A DNA stretch of 8,734 bases from Halieaceae bacterium (GCA_002705465.1 PAGS01000091.1:1-8734); one strand, 5' to 3'; positions 1-5,981 are shown, counted from the first letter of the stretch. Notes: generated by a model not told the origin, from the sequence alone. A program made the numbers and translations.

Positions 1-698
1 AAAGAGGCCCAGTGACCAAAAATAATCGTCTGGCCCTTGGTGAGGCGGCGTTTGTGGCTGAACCAGGGCGCGACTTTTTTGCCTGCCACCGCGTCAGGGA
101 TAGGTTGTGGCCCTTTGCTAATCAAATCGAGTTTGCCCTTGCGGGTGCAATAGCGCATGCGGGTGAGGTAGTTGGTAATCACGCGCAGTCGGGTCATGCC
201 GCTGAGGCTGTCGTCCCACACGTAGGGGTCGTTACCATACATTTCTGTCAGGAACTCCTCACATCGCGCCCCCTGCAGAGCATTTTCGACCTCCCAGGCG
301 CGATCCAGCGTGTCCTGCACGGTCCAGATAGGTGGGATGCCCGCGTGGACCATGGTCACTCCGTCTTCAAAGTGCGCGAGCGGCTGAAAGTGCAACCACT
401 CGATCAACTGTTCGCGATCAGGCGCGTCCAGAATGTCCTCAATGTTGTCTTTGCGGCTTGGCTTACGGGCACCGCATGAGACAGCCATTAAGTGCAGGTC
501 GTGGTTGCCAAGCACCATGGTGATGTTATCGCGGTGAGCATAGAACCAACGCAGTACGGCAATATTGCCCGGACCCCGGTTAATCAAATCACCCACGCTC
601 CAGAGACGGTCCTTGTCAGGATTGAACTTCACCTTTTCCAGTAAGCACTGGAACGGCTCAAAACAGCCCTGTATGTCGCCGACAACGTAGGTAGCCAT
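1..698 (-). CDS. apaH: Bis(5'-nucleosyl)-tetraphosphatase, symmetrical (partial, 3' end off window)
   Basis: The enzyme hydrolyses diadenosine tetraphosphate (Ap4A) symmetrically to two ADP in the cytoplasm, limiting alarmone/Np4A-capped RNA levels. The ATG at 698 opens an uninterrupted frame of 232 complete codons to the window edge; the E. coli protein is about 280 aa, so roughly 45-50 C-terminal residues lie outside. It carries the metallophosphatase motifs in order: GDIQGC (residues 7-12), GDLINRGP (36-43), GNHD (64-67), VHAG (117-120) and, at the edge, FGHWAS (227-232), which is characteristic of ApaH. The first motif has Gln where the wider phosphatase family has His (GDxHG); from memory, Pseudomonas ApaH proteins have Gln there too, so I do not read it as inactivation. 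It lies downstream of rsmA on the same strand, but 172 nt away and without apaG between. No clear Shine-Dalgarno precedes the start. Identification is secure. Confidence 0.96.
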   Translation of the reverse strand, partial: MATYVVGDIQGCFEPFQCLLEKVKFNPDKDRLWSVGDLINRGPGNIAVLRWFYAHRDNITMVLGNHDLHLMAVSCGARKPSRKDNIEDILDAPDREQLIEWLHFQPLAHFEDGVTMVHAGIPPIWTVQDTLDRAWEVENALQGARCEEFLTEMYGNDPYVWDDSLSGMTRLRVITNYLTRMRYCTRKGKLDLISKGPQPIPDAVAGKKVAPWFSHKRRLTKGQTIIFGHWAS

Positions 699-870
699 AA
701 TACGCGTTAGAAGAATTTAGCTGGTCGTGTGCGCAGTGTAGGCGCCTTTAATTTTCGGGATAAAGACTTTTTATTTTGGAATGGCTGAGGTAGGGCGCAG
801 GACCCTTTTTTTGAGTCCGTCAGCGCTTTTCGCGCAGGCGACTCAGGTTGTGATGGTTACAGCCCCAAGG
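699..870. other. rsmA-apaH intergenic spacer lacking apaG
   Basis: These 172 bases separate two co-directed minus-strand genes. ApaG proteins are about 125 aa (some 375 bp), so the gene cannot fit, and I see no ApaG-like remnant. The rsmA-proximal part holds a long imperfect stem-loop (812-845). The apaH-proximal part (about 741-780) is AT-rich. A weak minus-strand promoter can be drawn there, with a -10-like TACACT at 740-735 and a poor TTTATC 18 bases upstream. This would give apaH its own transcription start, but the match is too poor to call as a promoter. Confidence 0.7.
812..845 (-). repeat. Imperfect stem-loop 25 nt downstream of the rsmA stop
   Basis: Outer arms TGAGTC (812-817) and GACTCA (840-845) pair perfectly. 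Inside, after one bulged base (818), 819-821 pairs with 837-839 (one G-U), a mismatch follows at 822/836, and GCGC (823-826) pairs with GCGC (832-835) around a 5-base loop. A run of seven T on the plus strand (806-812) borders and slightly overlaps the outer arm. Read in the direction of rsmA transcription, the hairpin is followed by A, not U, so it is not a standard intrinsic terminator. It may protect or process the rsmA 3' end. Confidence 0.5.
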
Positions 871-1650
871 TCAGCCTTGCAGGTGCACTGTGATCGCCAC
901 AAGATCCGTGATTGATAGTGTTTCAGCCCGCGCGCTGGGGTCTATGGCGAGCGTCCCAAAGTCGCTGTCCTCCAGCGTGCCTTTGAAGTTATTGCGAAGC
1001 GTCTTGCGGCGCTGCGAAAACGCCTGCGTAACAACGCGGCCCAGTGATGTTGGATCTACGTTCGGGAACGGTGGCTCAGGGTGGGGCGTGAGCCGCACCA
1101 CAGCTGATCGCACTTTAGGTTGTGGGTAAAAAGCCTCAGGGGGCACCTCAAAAAGTTGCTCTACCTCACACCGAAACTGCGCCATCACGCCCAAGCGTCC
1201 CCAATCTTTGCTTCCGGGGGAAGCTGCCAATCGCTCTACGACCTCTAGTTGCAGCATGAAGTGCATGTCGGTAATGATCTGCGCCTGCTCCAGTAACTTG
1301 AAAATCAGCGGCGTAGAGATGTTGTAGGGCAGATTGCCCACCACCCGGAGGTGGGTGTCACCCGTTGTCAATGACGCAAAATCAAAATCGAGGGCGTCAG
1401 CGCTGTGCAGCATAAACCCTGGGTAGGTACTGAAGGCTGCTAAGAGACGGGTGCGCAGATCGCGATCGAGCTCTATGGCATCGAGCCTGCATTCGTCGCT
1501 GATCAGTGCTTGGGTGAGCGCACCCTCTCCAGGGCCGATTTCAACGATATGGTCAGAATTAGCAGGCGCGACAGCGCGCGCGATGGCCTCAATGATCGAC
1601 TCGTCGCGCAGAAAGTTCTGGCCGAAGCGCTTGCGGGGGTAATGTCTCAT
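871..1650 (-). CDS. rsmA: 16S rRNA (adenine(1518)-N(6)/adenine(1519)-N(6))-dimethyltransferase RsmA (KsgA)
   Basis: It dimethylates two adjacent adenines in helix 45 of 16S rRNA using S-adenosylmethionine, a late quality-control step in 30S assembly. The 259-aa frame is slightly shorter than E. coli KsgA (273 aa) and complete. Visible family blocks are RKRFGQNFL (residues 6-14), the SAM-binding motif I VEIGPGEGALT (36-46), the acidic motif II ELD (60-62), the catalytic motif IV NLPYNIS (106-112), MHFMLQ (129-134), GRLGVMAQ (151-158) and AFSQRRKTLRN (210-220). The ATG at 1650 is chosen because an in-frame TGA lies six codons upstream and RKRFGQNFL begins immediately after it. No strong Shine-Dalgarno is visible. 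In many gammaproteobacteria surA-pdxA precede and apaG-apaH follow; here a divergent polysaccharide exporter lies upstream, so rsmA is the first gene of its strand block. Confidence 0.97.
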   Translation of the reverse strand: MRHYPRKRFGQNFLRDESIIEAIARAVAPANSDHIVEIGPGEGALTQALISDECRLDAIELDRDLRTRLLAAFSTYPGFMLHSADALDFDFASLTTGDTHLRVVGNLPYNISTPLIFKLLEQAQIITDMHFMLQLEVVERLAASPGSKDWGRLGVMAQFRCEVEQLFEVPPEAFYPQPKVRSAVVRLTPHPEPPFPNVDPTSLGRVVTQAFSQRRKTLRNNFKGTLEDSDFGTLAIDPSARAETLSITDLVAITVHLQG

Positions 1651-1693
1651 GGTGGTCGCAGGTGATCAGCAGTGCCGTGATAATATCGGAGTA

Positions 1694-1712
1694 TTGAAGC
1701 GAAAGACTTCAA
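1694..1712. promoter_or_regulatory. Inverted repeat in the rsmA/exporter divergent spacer
   Basis: TTGAAG (1694-1699) and CTTCAA (1707-1712) form a perfect 6-bp inverted repeat with a 7-base spacer, in the middle of the 109-bp gap between the divergent starts at 1650 and 1760. AT-rich stretches that could act as -10 elements lie on both sides: TATATT/TATTCT at 1722-1729 for the plus strand and TATTAT-like sequence near 1680-1687 for the minus strand. TTGAAG read on the minus strand resembles a -35, but the spacing to the -10 (about 21) is too long. It could be an operator or a chance hairpin. Confidence 0.3.
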
Positions 1713-1759
1713 CGCAGGCTTTATATTCTAGCCCCTGAGCGCACAACGCGAGATTAATC

Positions 1760-2536
1760 GTGACCTTTAATCAAACAGTGACCCTTGTCGATACGCTGGC
1801 GCGCTTTCATCTCAAGGGAGAATCCCGGCAGTATTTTTTCGGCTACCTGTGGTGGGTGCTGGAGCCGCTTCTTTACGTCGGTGTCTTCTACCTCGTTTTC
1901 GAGATTCTGCTGGATAGTCGCCAGCCGGATTTTCTTTACTTTTTGATGGTGGGCAAGCTCTCCTTTATTTGGTTTTCGAAGAGCGTGAATCAGGCCGCGA
2001 GCAGTCTTGAGGCAAATAAGGGGTTGATGGCGCAAACCAATTTGCGAAAAGAGTTATTCCCGCTTGCAGTCATTCACCAGGGCTTCTACCGACAGCTCGT
2101 CGTGTTCATCTTCTTGATCTGTTTTCTTCTCATGGGTGGCTACCTTCCGTCGGCAGCGTGGTTGTGGTTGATCCCAATCACGCTACTGCAAGCTATGTTG
2201 ATTACGGCGTGCGGCCTGTTTGGCGCGCTGCTGGTCAGCTTTAAAAGGGATTTTCGCCTGTTGATTCAGCTGGGTATGGTCTTTTTGCTATTCATGTCGG
2301 GCATCTTCTGGGATCTGAATGTCATCGCCGACATGCGCCTCAGAGAGGGCTTGCTGGTGCTGAACCCCCTTGCCAATCTGATCGACTGCTACCGTCAGGT
2401 GCTGATGCTTGGCGAAGCGCCCAATGGCATGCGTTTGGCATGGGTGTTAGGCGAGTCCCTGTTACTGCTGATCATTGTGTGGGCTGCGTATAGCCGCCTG
2501 CAGTTCTGGATTGCGCGACAGGTCGTCACCCGATGA
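1760..2536 (+). CDS. ABC-2 type polysaccharide export permease (Wzm/KpsM/TagG-like)
   Basis: This is the inner-membrane permease of an exporter that moves a finished, lipid-linked polysaccharide from cytoplasm to periplasm. The 258-aa length fits the family. An amphipathic N-terminus ends in the family signature around GYLWWVLEPLLYVGVFYLVFE (residues 28-48), followed by about six hydrophobic segments (roughly 35-52, 60-75, 113-130, 134-160, 168-183, 232-247). LNPLANLIDCYRQ (201-213) is the conserved segment before the last helix, seen in most members as NP(L/M)xxxxxxxR. The GTG at 1760 is the best start since the signature begins about 28 residues in, as usual; the ribosome site is weak. Its stop overlaps the start of the ATPase gene (ATGA), so the two are translationally coupled. 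The substrate (O-antigen, capsule or other) cannot be told from the sequence. Confidence 0.9.
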   Translation: MTFNQTVTLVDTLARFHLKGESRQYFFGYLWWVLEPLLYVGVFYLVFEILLDSRQPDFLYFLMVGKLSFIWFSKSVNQAASSLEANKGLMAQTNLRKELFPLAVIHQGFYRQLVVFIFLICFLLMGGYLPSAAWLWLIPITLLQAMLITACGLFGALLVSFKRDFRLLIQLGMVFLLFMSGIFWDLNVIADMRLREGLLVLNPLANLIDCYRQVLMLGEAPNGMRLAWVLGESLLLLIIVWAAYSRLQFWIARQVVTR

Positions 2537-3222
2537 CTGCGCTGCTCAGCTTGACTGACGTGTCGATGCACTTCAGCCCTGAGGCTGACTCGAGATACGC
2601 GGTCTTTGGAGGCATCAACTTGACCGTTGAAGCCGGTGAGTGTGTCGCGCTGATCGGCCGCAATGGGTCCGGTAAATCCACCCTGTTAAGGGTGATGGCG
2701 AAGGTCTTCGCGCCGACATCCGGCACTGTCAGTTGGGCGCCGGGTGTAGCTGTGTCGCTGCTGACCCTCGGCCTTGGCTTCAGACCGGACTTGTCTGGTC
2801 GAGATAACGCTTTTTTGTCTTGCTTGTTGCTGGGTCTTTCCCGAAAGGAGGCTGCTGAGAGCCTGTCTCATATTGAGGCGTTTTGCGAAATTGGCACTTT
2901 TTTTGATGAGCCTGTCAGATCTTATTCCGCGGGGATGCGGGCTCGACTGGGTTTTGGCACGGCGCTGATGAATCGGTCTCAGGTTATCCTGATCGATGAG
3001 ACCTTGAGCGTTGGCGACCAACAGTTCAGAGAAAAGGCGCGGGAAGCTTTGGAGCAGGAACTGGCTGGTCACCGTTCGGTCGTTTTGGTCAGTCACGCAG
3101 AGCAGCAGATACAGCGTTTGTGCCAGCGCGCGTTGCTGCTGCAAGACGGTGCCATTGTTTCTGAGGGAAGTCCCGATGACGTACTGGCAGAATATTCCGC
3201 TTCCATCAATAAGACGCCCTAA
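2533..3222 (+). CDS. ABC transporter ATP-binding protein, polysaccharide export (KpsT/short-Wzt-like)
   Basis: Cytoplasmic ATPase that powers the adjacent permease. All nucleotide-binding motifs are present: Walker A GRNGSGKST (residues 42-50), the family block GLGFRPDLSGRDNAF (80-94), signature YSAGMRARL (131-139), Walker B VILIDE with the catalytic Glu (151-156), D-loop SVGD (159-162) and H-loop His188. At 229 aa it ends just after the ATPase fold. It therefore lacks the C-terminal carbohydrate-binding domain of the long Wzt proteins that recognise a modified non-reducing end. By family knowledge this suggests a KpsT/TagH-like mode without terminal-cap recognition. The start ATG overlaps the permease stop by 4 bases and the TAA directly abuts the GTG of the next gene. 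Confidence 0.93.
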   Translation: MTALLSLTDVSMHFSPEADSRYAVFGGINLTVEAGECVALIGRNGSGKSTLLRVMAKVFAPTSGTVSWAPGVAVSLLTLGLGFRPDLSGRDNAFLSCLLLGLSRKEAAESLSHIEAFCEIGTFFDEPVRSYSAGMRARLGFGTALMNRSQVILIDETLSVGDQQFREKAREALEQELAGHRSVVLVSHAEQQIQRLCQRALLLQDGAIVSEGSPDDVLAEYSASINKTP

Positions 3223-4518
3223 GTGACGGAAGAGCCGGACACGGCTGATTTGATTTCAGATCAGTCAAGCGCATCGGCATTACCCAATGTCATTATCGGT
3301 GGGACGCCGCTACTCGGGCGGTTGACTGGCATTGGGCACTACACACGCCAATTGGTTTCGGCCTTGCATCGGTATCAGTTGGTTTCGCGATTGCGCTTGT
3401 GGGGAGATATAAGCTTTATCGATGACGACGCAGTCCTGACCGATGAGACTATCGGGGTGGTTGCCGGGGCCAATGCCGAGACTGTTGCCGCGGATGTTGA
3501 CAGCGCCGATGCGGACTCCAATGCGGGCAAGCGTTTATCGTCTGGGTCCACTTGGAAGCAAGCGATCAGGCAACAGGCGGCCAAGTCATATACCGCAGCG
3601 CGCTGGTATGCGCAGATATCAGAGCGGGTGGCAGCGTATCGGTTGAAGCCCTTTACTCGCGATCACGTGTACCACTCACCGAACTTCATTTTGCCACCTT
3701 ACCCAGGGCCAAAGGTCATTACTGTTCATGACCTATCGGTGCTTCGCTATCCGGAGTTTCATCGCCATCAAATGGTCGAGATCTGTGAAGCGGGCATTCG
3801 CAGAGCTATCGAGGAGGATGCCCAGATCATTGTGGATTCAGATGTGGTGCGGCAAGAGCTGCTTGCTGAATTCTCGTTAATAGACGTCAATATAACGACT
3901 GTGCCACTTGCGCCGGACGAACGCTGTCGACCACGTTCAGAGGCAGAGTGTCGCAGCACACTGCGGCGGTTTGATTTGAGCTATGGCGGCTTCTTTTTAT
4001 TTGTCGGTACGGTTGAGCCCCGCAAGAATCTCAGCCGGGTTTTTGAGGCGTATCGCGTTGGGAGAGAGGAGAAGTTATTCGATTGGCCACTGGTGGTCGT
4101 TGGCGGAAGAGGTTGGAAAAGTGCCTCAGAGCATGAAGCACTTGAAAAACTGTGTGACCGGGGATGGGCGCGTTACCTATATTATTTGGATGACCTCACC
4201 CTGCATGACCTATACGCCGCAACCGGGCTCTTAGTATTTCCCTCTTTGTATGAGGGTTTTGGGTTGCCGGCGGTGGAAGCGGCTGCCTCAGGCAGTCGCG
4301 TGCTGACCAGCCTCGGCTCGGCGATGGCAGAGTTTCTGGGTGATTTTGCTACGCTCGTCGATCCGCTCGATGTTGAAGCCATAAAAAAAGGGTTATACGA
4401 GAGCAGTGTGACTGATACCAATCAAGACCTTCCTAAAGTTGTGAACAGAACCTGGCAGGAGGTGGCCACTGAGACGGCCGCTGTCTACCAAAAAGCGCTT
4501 GGCGACAGACCGAGCTAG
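3223..4518 (+). CDS. Glycosyltransferase family 4 (GT-B fold)
   Basis: Probable cytoplasmic transferase that adds a sugar from a nucleotide-sugar donor to a growing glycan. GT4 hallmarks are present: the N-terminal glycine-rich loop GGTPLLGRLTGIGHYTRQL (residues 26-44), TVHDLSVLRYPEFH (167-180), FVGTVEPRKNL (260-270), VVVGGRGW (291-298), and LVFPSLYEGFGLPAVEAAASG (337-357) with the E-x7-E pair Glu344/Glu352. This pattern is typical of mannosyl/rhamnosyl-type GT4 enzymes, but donor and linkage cannot be assigned. The GTG directly follows the ATPase TAA and has no Shine-Dalgarno, implying coupled translation; a TTG at 3250 is a less likely alternative. Residues 1-20 are acidic and probably disordered. 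An Ala/Asp-rich stretch (about 82-104) followed by a basic helix-prone part (111-141) widens the N-terminal domain. It is the last gene of this plus-strand unit. Confidence 0.9.
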   Translation: MTEEPDTADLISDQSSASALPNVIIGGTPLLGRLTGIGHYTRQLVSALHRYQLVSRLRLWGDISFIDDDAVLTDETIGVVAGANAETVAADVDSADADSNAGKRLSSGSTWKQAIRQQAAKSYTAARWYAQISERVAAYRLKPFTRDHVYHSPNFILPPYPGPKVITVHDLSVLRYPEFHRHQMVEICEAGIRRAIEEDAQIIVDSDVVRQELLAEFSLIDVNITTVPLAPDERCRPRSEAECRSTLRRFDLSYGGFFLFVGTVEPRKNLSRVFEAYRVGREEKLFDWPLVVVGGRGWKSASEHEALEKLCDRGWARYLYYLDDLTLHDLYAATGLLVFPSLYEGFGLPAVEAAASGSRVLTSLGSAMAEFLGDFATLVDPLDVEAIKKGLYESSVTDTNQDLPKVVNRTWQEVATETAAVYQKALGDRPS

Positions 4519-4761
4519 GATTTGCAGCGCAATATAGTATGGTGCGATCGTCGCCTTCTCTGGCGACGCTGTGCCCCCCCAGTGCTTGGCTCTTCATACA
4601 GTGACCAATGACTCACGGTATGTCCCTGCGCGTAAGCCTTTTGGCTGCTACTCAAAGATGCTGTGGCTTGACTTAACGCTGGGCAGCAGAAGGGCCCGCG
4701 AGATAGCGCTCTTGGTCGGCGCAGAAACCCCTGCTTCAGCATAAACTCCAGATCATGTCGC
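4519..4761. other. Convergent intergenic region, no convincing gene
   Basis: These 243 bases separate the GT4 stop from the stop of the minus-strand DUF2304-like gene. One small hairpin lies near the GT4 end (4549-4568), and a run of seven C follows at 4574-4580. A minus-strand frame overlaps the end of the DUF2304-like gene and runs across this region (4868 to 4515), but its Arg/Ser-rich translation matches no family I know and has no good start. No U-tract terminator, tRNA or repeat array is visible. Confidence 0.6.
4549..4568 (+). terminator. Hairpin after the GT4 stop (weak terminator candidate)
   Basis: CGTCGCC (4549-4555) and GGCGACG (4562-4568) form a perfect 7-bp GC-rich stem with a 6-base loop (TTCTCT), starting 30 bases after the GT4 stop. 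There is no U-run after it on either strand. If it ends transcription it would need Rho or act as a 3'-end stabilising stem; the call as a terminator is weak although the hairpin itself is clear. Confidence 0.35.
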
Positions 4762-5118
4762 TCAATCGTCGATCGGCGCACGGCCTGTCGTCTCACCCAG
4801 CTGCGCTTCCAGTAGCGCCACTTTTTGCACCAGCCGTTGGTGGCGGACTCGTAACTTGCTGATCTCAATGTCGGTCAAGAGGGCTTTGGTGATCAATGTG
4901 GCAATTGCTAATGCGACGCCCAGAATAGGGGCGTAACTCACTCCCAGCCCCTCTGCGACGGTGTCGAAAATCCGTGGCGCAAAGCCGAGCATGGCCGACA
5001 TAACGATCGCCAGTGTCCAGCCAAGCCCATGAGAGATATGCAGGTGGTCACGGCGCACCAGGTAAAGGAGCAAAGCCGCAAAAAACAGACCGAATAGTGC
5101 AGACAGCAGTGTGATCAC
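4762..5118 (-). CDS. DUF2304-like small membrane protein
   Basis: A 118-aa inner-membrane protein with three hydrophobic segments (about residues 2-21, 33-48 and 62-80) followed by a charged, heptad-like cytoplasmic tail (about 84-108) that should form a short coiled coil. The VRRDHL-type loop after helix 1, the GLGW start of helix 2 and the SKLRVRHQRLVQKVALLE tail fit the DUF2304 family as I remember it. That family is commonly encoded beside GT2 enzymes of the dolichol-phosphate-mannose type; its biochemical role is not known to me. The GTG start at 5118 is supported by a strong GGGAGG six bases upstream and by helix 1 beginning immediately. It follows the GT2 gene by 58 nt on the same strand, so the two probably form an operon. 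A role as membrane anchor or partner for the soluble GT2 is inference. Confidence 0.75.
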   Translation of the reverse strand: MITLLSALFGLFFAALLLYLVRRDHLHISHGLGWTLAIVMSAMLGFAPRIFDTVAEGLGVSYAPILGVALAIATLITKALLTDIEISKLRVRHQRLVQKVALLEAQLGETTGRAPIDD

Positions 5119-5124
5119 CGATAG

Positions 5125-5130
5125 CCTCCC
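5125..5130 (-). promoter_or_regulatory. Strong Shine-Dalgarno for the DUF2304-like gene
   Basis: On the minus strand GGGAGG lies 6 bases before the GTG at 5118. It is the clearest ribosome binding site among the complete genes and decides the non-ATG start. Confidence 0.75.
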
Positions 5131-5151
5131 AAAGTTGAAGGCGCCAACAAG

Positions 5152-5172
5152 CGGGGCTGACAGAGTGCCCCG
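5152..5172 (-). repeat. Intra-operon hairpin between GT2 and DUF2304-like genes
   Basis: CGGGGC (5152-5157) and GCCCCG (5167-5172) form a perfect 6-bp GC stem with a 9-base loop, beginning 4 bases after the GT2 stop on the minus strand. No U-run follows, so transcription probably reads through. It may stabilise the upstream mRNA or reduce expression of the downstream gene. Confidence 0.45.
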
Positions 5173-5176
5173 GACG

Positions 5177-5899
5177 TCATTGTCGCCATGGCCGTCTTCG
5201 TTTTACCGTGCCTAAGACGAGCGTTTGAGCCATATAGGTCGCCACCTTGAACCAGGAACTGAATACCCGAGATTTACCATTCGCCCTTGGCGTCATGGTG
5301 ACAGGTATCTCTTTGATCCGCATACCCGCCTGATCCAACATCATGAGAACGCCCACATCCTGATAGTCAAAGCAGCTTGCCGGAGGGCTGGCGAGCAAGT
5401 GGATAGCTCTGGCATTAAGGACTCTGAAGCCGCTCGTTAGATCTTGGCAGTCTAACCCTGACGTTATTCGCATCAGCCGCCAGGCAAATTTTCTCAAAAT
5501 AGAGCCCCGTTCGACGGCAGAGCCAATGACTACATCGCAGTGCCCTGCGATCACCGGATCTAGCAGGGCGGCAATATCCCCAGGATCGTGCTGACCGTCG
5601 GCATCCATCGTTACCACAAAGTCTAGATGTCGGTTGGCCGCATCGCGCAGCCCCGTTTGTGTCGCGCCCCAGGCGCCAAGTGAGTTGGTTAACTCAATCA
5701 CCCTCGCGCCCGCTTGCGATGCGACCTCGACGGTTCGGTCGGAAGAGCAGTCGTCCACCAGCCAAATGGGCCAGTCCACCACAGCGCGAATGTCAGCGAC
5801 CAACGTTTTGATCACGGCCTCCTCATTGAGCGCAGGCAGAATCACTGCACCACTCATCAATGGGCTGGAAACGGCTGATTGTTGCTGCGTGGTGGCCAT
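5177..5899 (-). CDS. Glycosyltransferase family 2, polyprenyl-phosphate mannosyl/glucosyltransferase-like
   Basis: Probable cytoplasmic, membrane-associated GT-A enzyme that transfers a sugar from a nucleotide donor to a polyprenyl phosphate, as DPM1-type enzymes do. Numbered from the ATG at 5899 (240 aa), the motifs are VILPALNEE (19-27), the nucleotide-binding LVDDCSSD (47-54), the metal-binding TMDADGQHDP (97-106), the acceptor-side region DLTSGFRVLN (153-162) and KEIPVTMTPRANGKSR (196-211). There is no C-terminal membrane pair, unlike ArnC/GtrB enzymes, so it is the short soluble DPM1-like form. The small membrane protein encoded next may anchor it (inference). The start is uncertain: a TTG at 5914 would add five residues and an ATG at 5842 would also keep the fold. 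I prefer 5899 because a -10-like CATAAT at 5934-5929 would place the mRNA start close to or beyond 5914. Neither start has a clear Shine-Dalgarno. Confidence 0.9.
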   Translation of the reverse strand: MATTQQQSAVSSPLMSGAVILPALNEEAVIKTLVADIRAVVDWPIWLVDDCSSDRTVEVASQAGARVIELTNSLGAWGATQTGLRDAANRHLDFVVTMDADGQHDPGDIAALLDPVIAGHCDVVIGSAVERGSILRKFAWRLMRITSGLDCQDLTSGFRVLNARAIHLLASPPASCFDYQDVGVLMMLDQAGMRIKEIPVTMTPRANGKSRVFSSWFKVATYMAQTLVLGTVKRRRPWRQ

Positions 5900-5921
5900 G
5901 GTCGGGGTGATCAAAGTCGGT

Positions 5922-5941
5922 GGCCTGAATTATGGCAGGCC
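5922..5941. repeat. Inverted repeat GGCCTG-N8-CAGGCC, overlapping the neighbouring palindrome
   Basis: GGCCTG (5922-5927) and CAGGCC (5936-5941) pair perfectly around an 8-base loop. The right arm shares four bases with the left arm of the larger near-palindrome at 5938-5957, so the two stems cannot form together. It also encloses the -10-like element proposed for the minus-strand GT2 gene. Confidence 0.45.
5929..5934 (-). promoter_or_regulatory. Candidate -10 element for the GT2 operon
   Basis: On the minus strand the bases read CATAAT, five of six matches to TATAAT, with the predicted mRNA start near 5922-5924 and a leader of about 22-25 nt to the ATG at 5899. No good -35 is present at 16-18 bases; that position is filled by the inverted repeat 5938-5957, which would suit a regulator-dependent promoter. 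The call rests on one hexamer only. Confidence 0.3.
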
Positions 5942-5957
5942 ATGACAGGTCATGGCC
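5938..5957. promoter_or_regulatory. Near-palindrome with perfect 9-bp arms in the divergent promoter, candidate operator
   Basis: GGCCATGAC (5938-5946) and GTCATGGCC (5949-5957) are exact inverted copies separated by AG. A further direct copy of the first eight bases, GGCCATGA, follows at 5955-5962, overlapping the right arm. The shorter GGCCATG recurs at 5894-5900 over the GT2 start codon. Such a symmetric site between two divergent genes is what a dimeric transcription factor would bind; no regulator gene lies in the window. The same DNA could form a small RNA hairpin if transcribed, but the 2-base gap is too short for a stable loop without opening pairs. Confidence 0.5.
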
Positions 5958-5981
5958 ATGATGGTGACCAAGCATAGGCGA

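Noticed and set aside
12..479. Plus-strand frame of 155 aa over the apaH region
   Set aside because: It is antisense to an unmistakable ApaH with all catalytic motifs in one frame; the plus-strand translation shows no family pattern.
7..698. Loss of ApaH activity from the GDIQG motif
   Set aside because: Gln in place of His at this position is, to my recollection, found in Pseudomonas ApaH proteins; all other metal and phosphate motifs are intact.
806..845. Intrinsic terminator for rsmA or apaH
   Set aside because: The T-run is 5' of the hairpin on the plus strand, and the minus-strand reading gives A after the stem; neither direction has hairpin followed by U.
4515..4868. Minus-strand frame of 117 aa spanning the convergent spacer
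   Set aside because: It overlaps the end of the DUF2304-like gene in another frame, is Arg/Ser/Trp-rich without a recognisable domain, and has no good ribosome site. A shorter version from the ATG near 4741 was considered and rejected for the same reasons.
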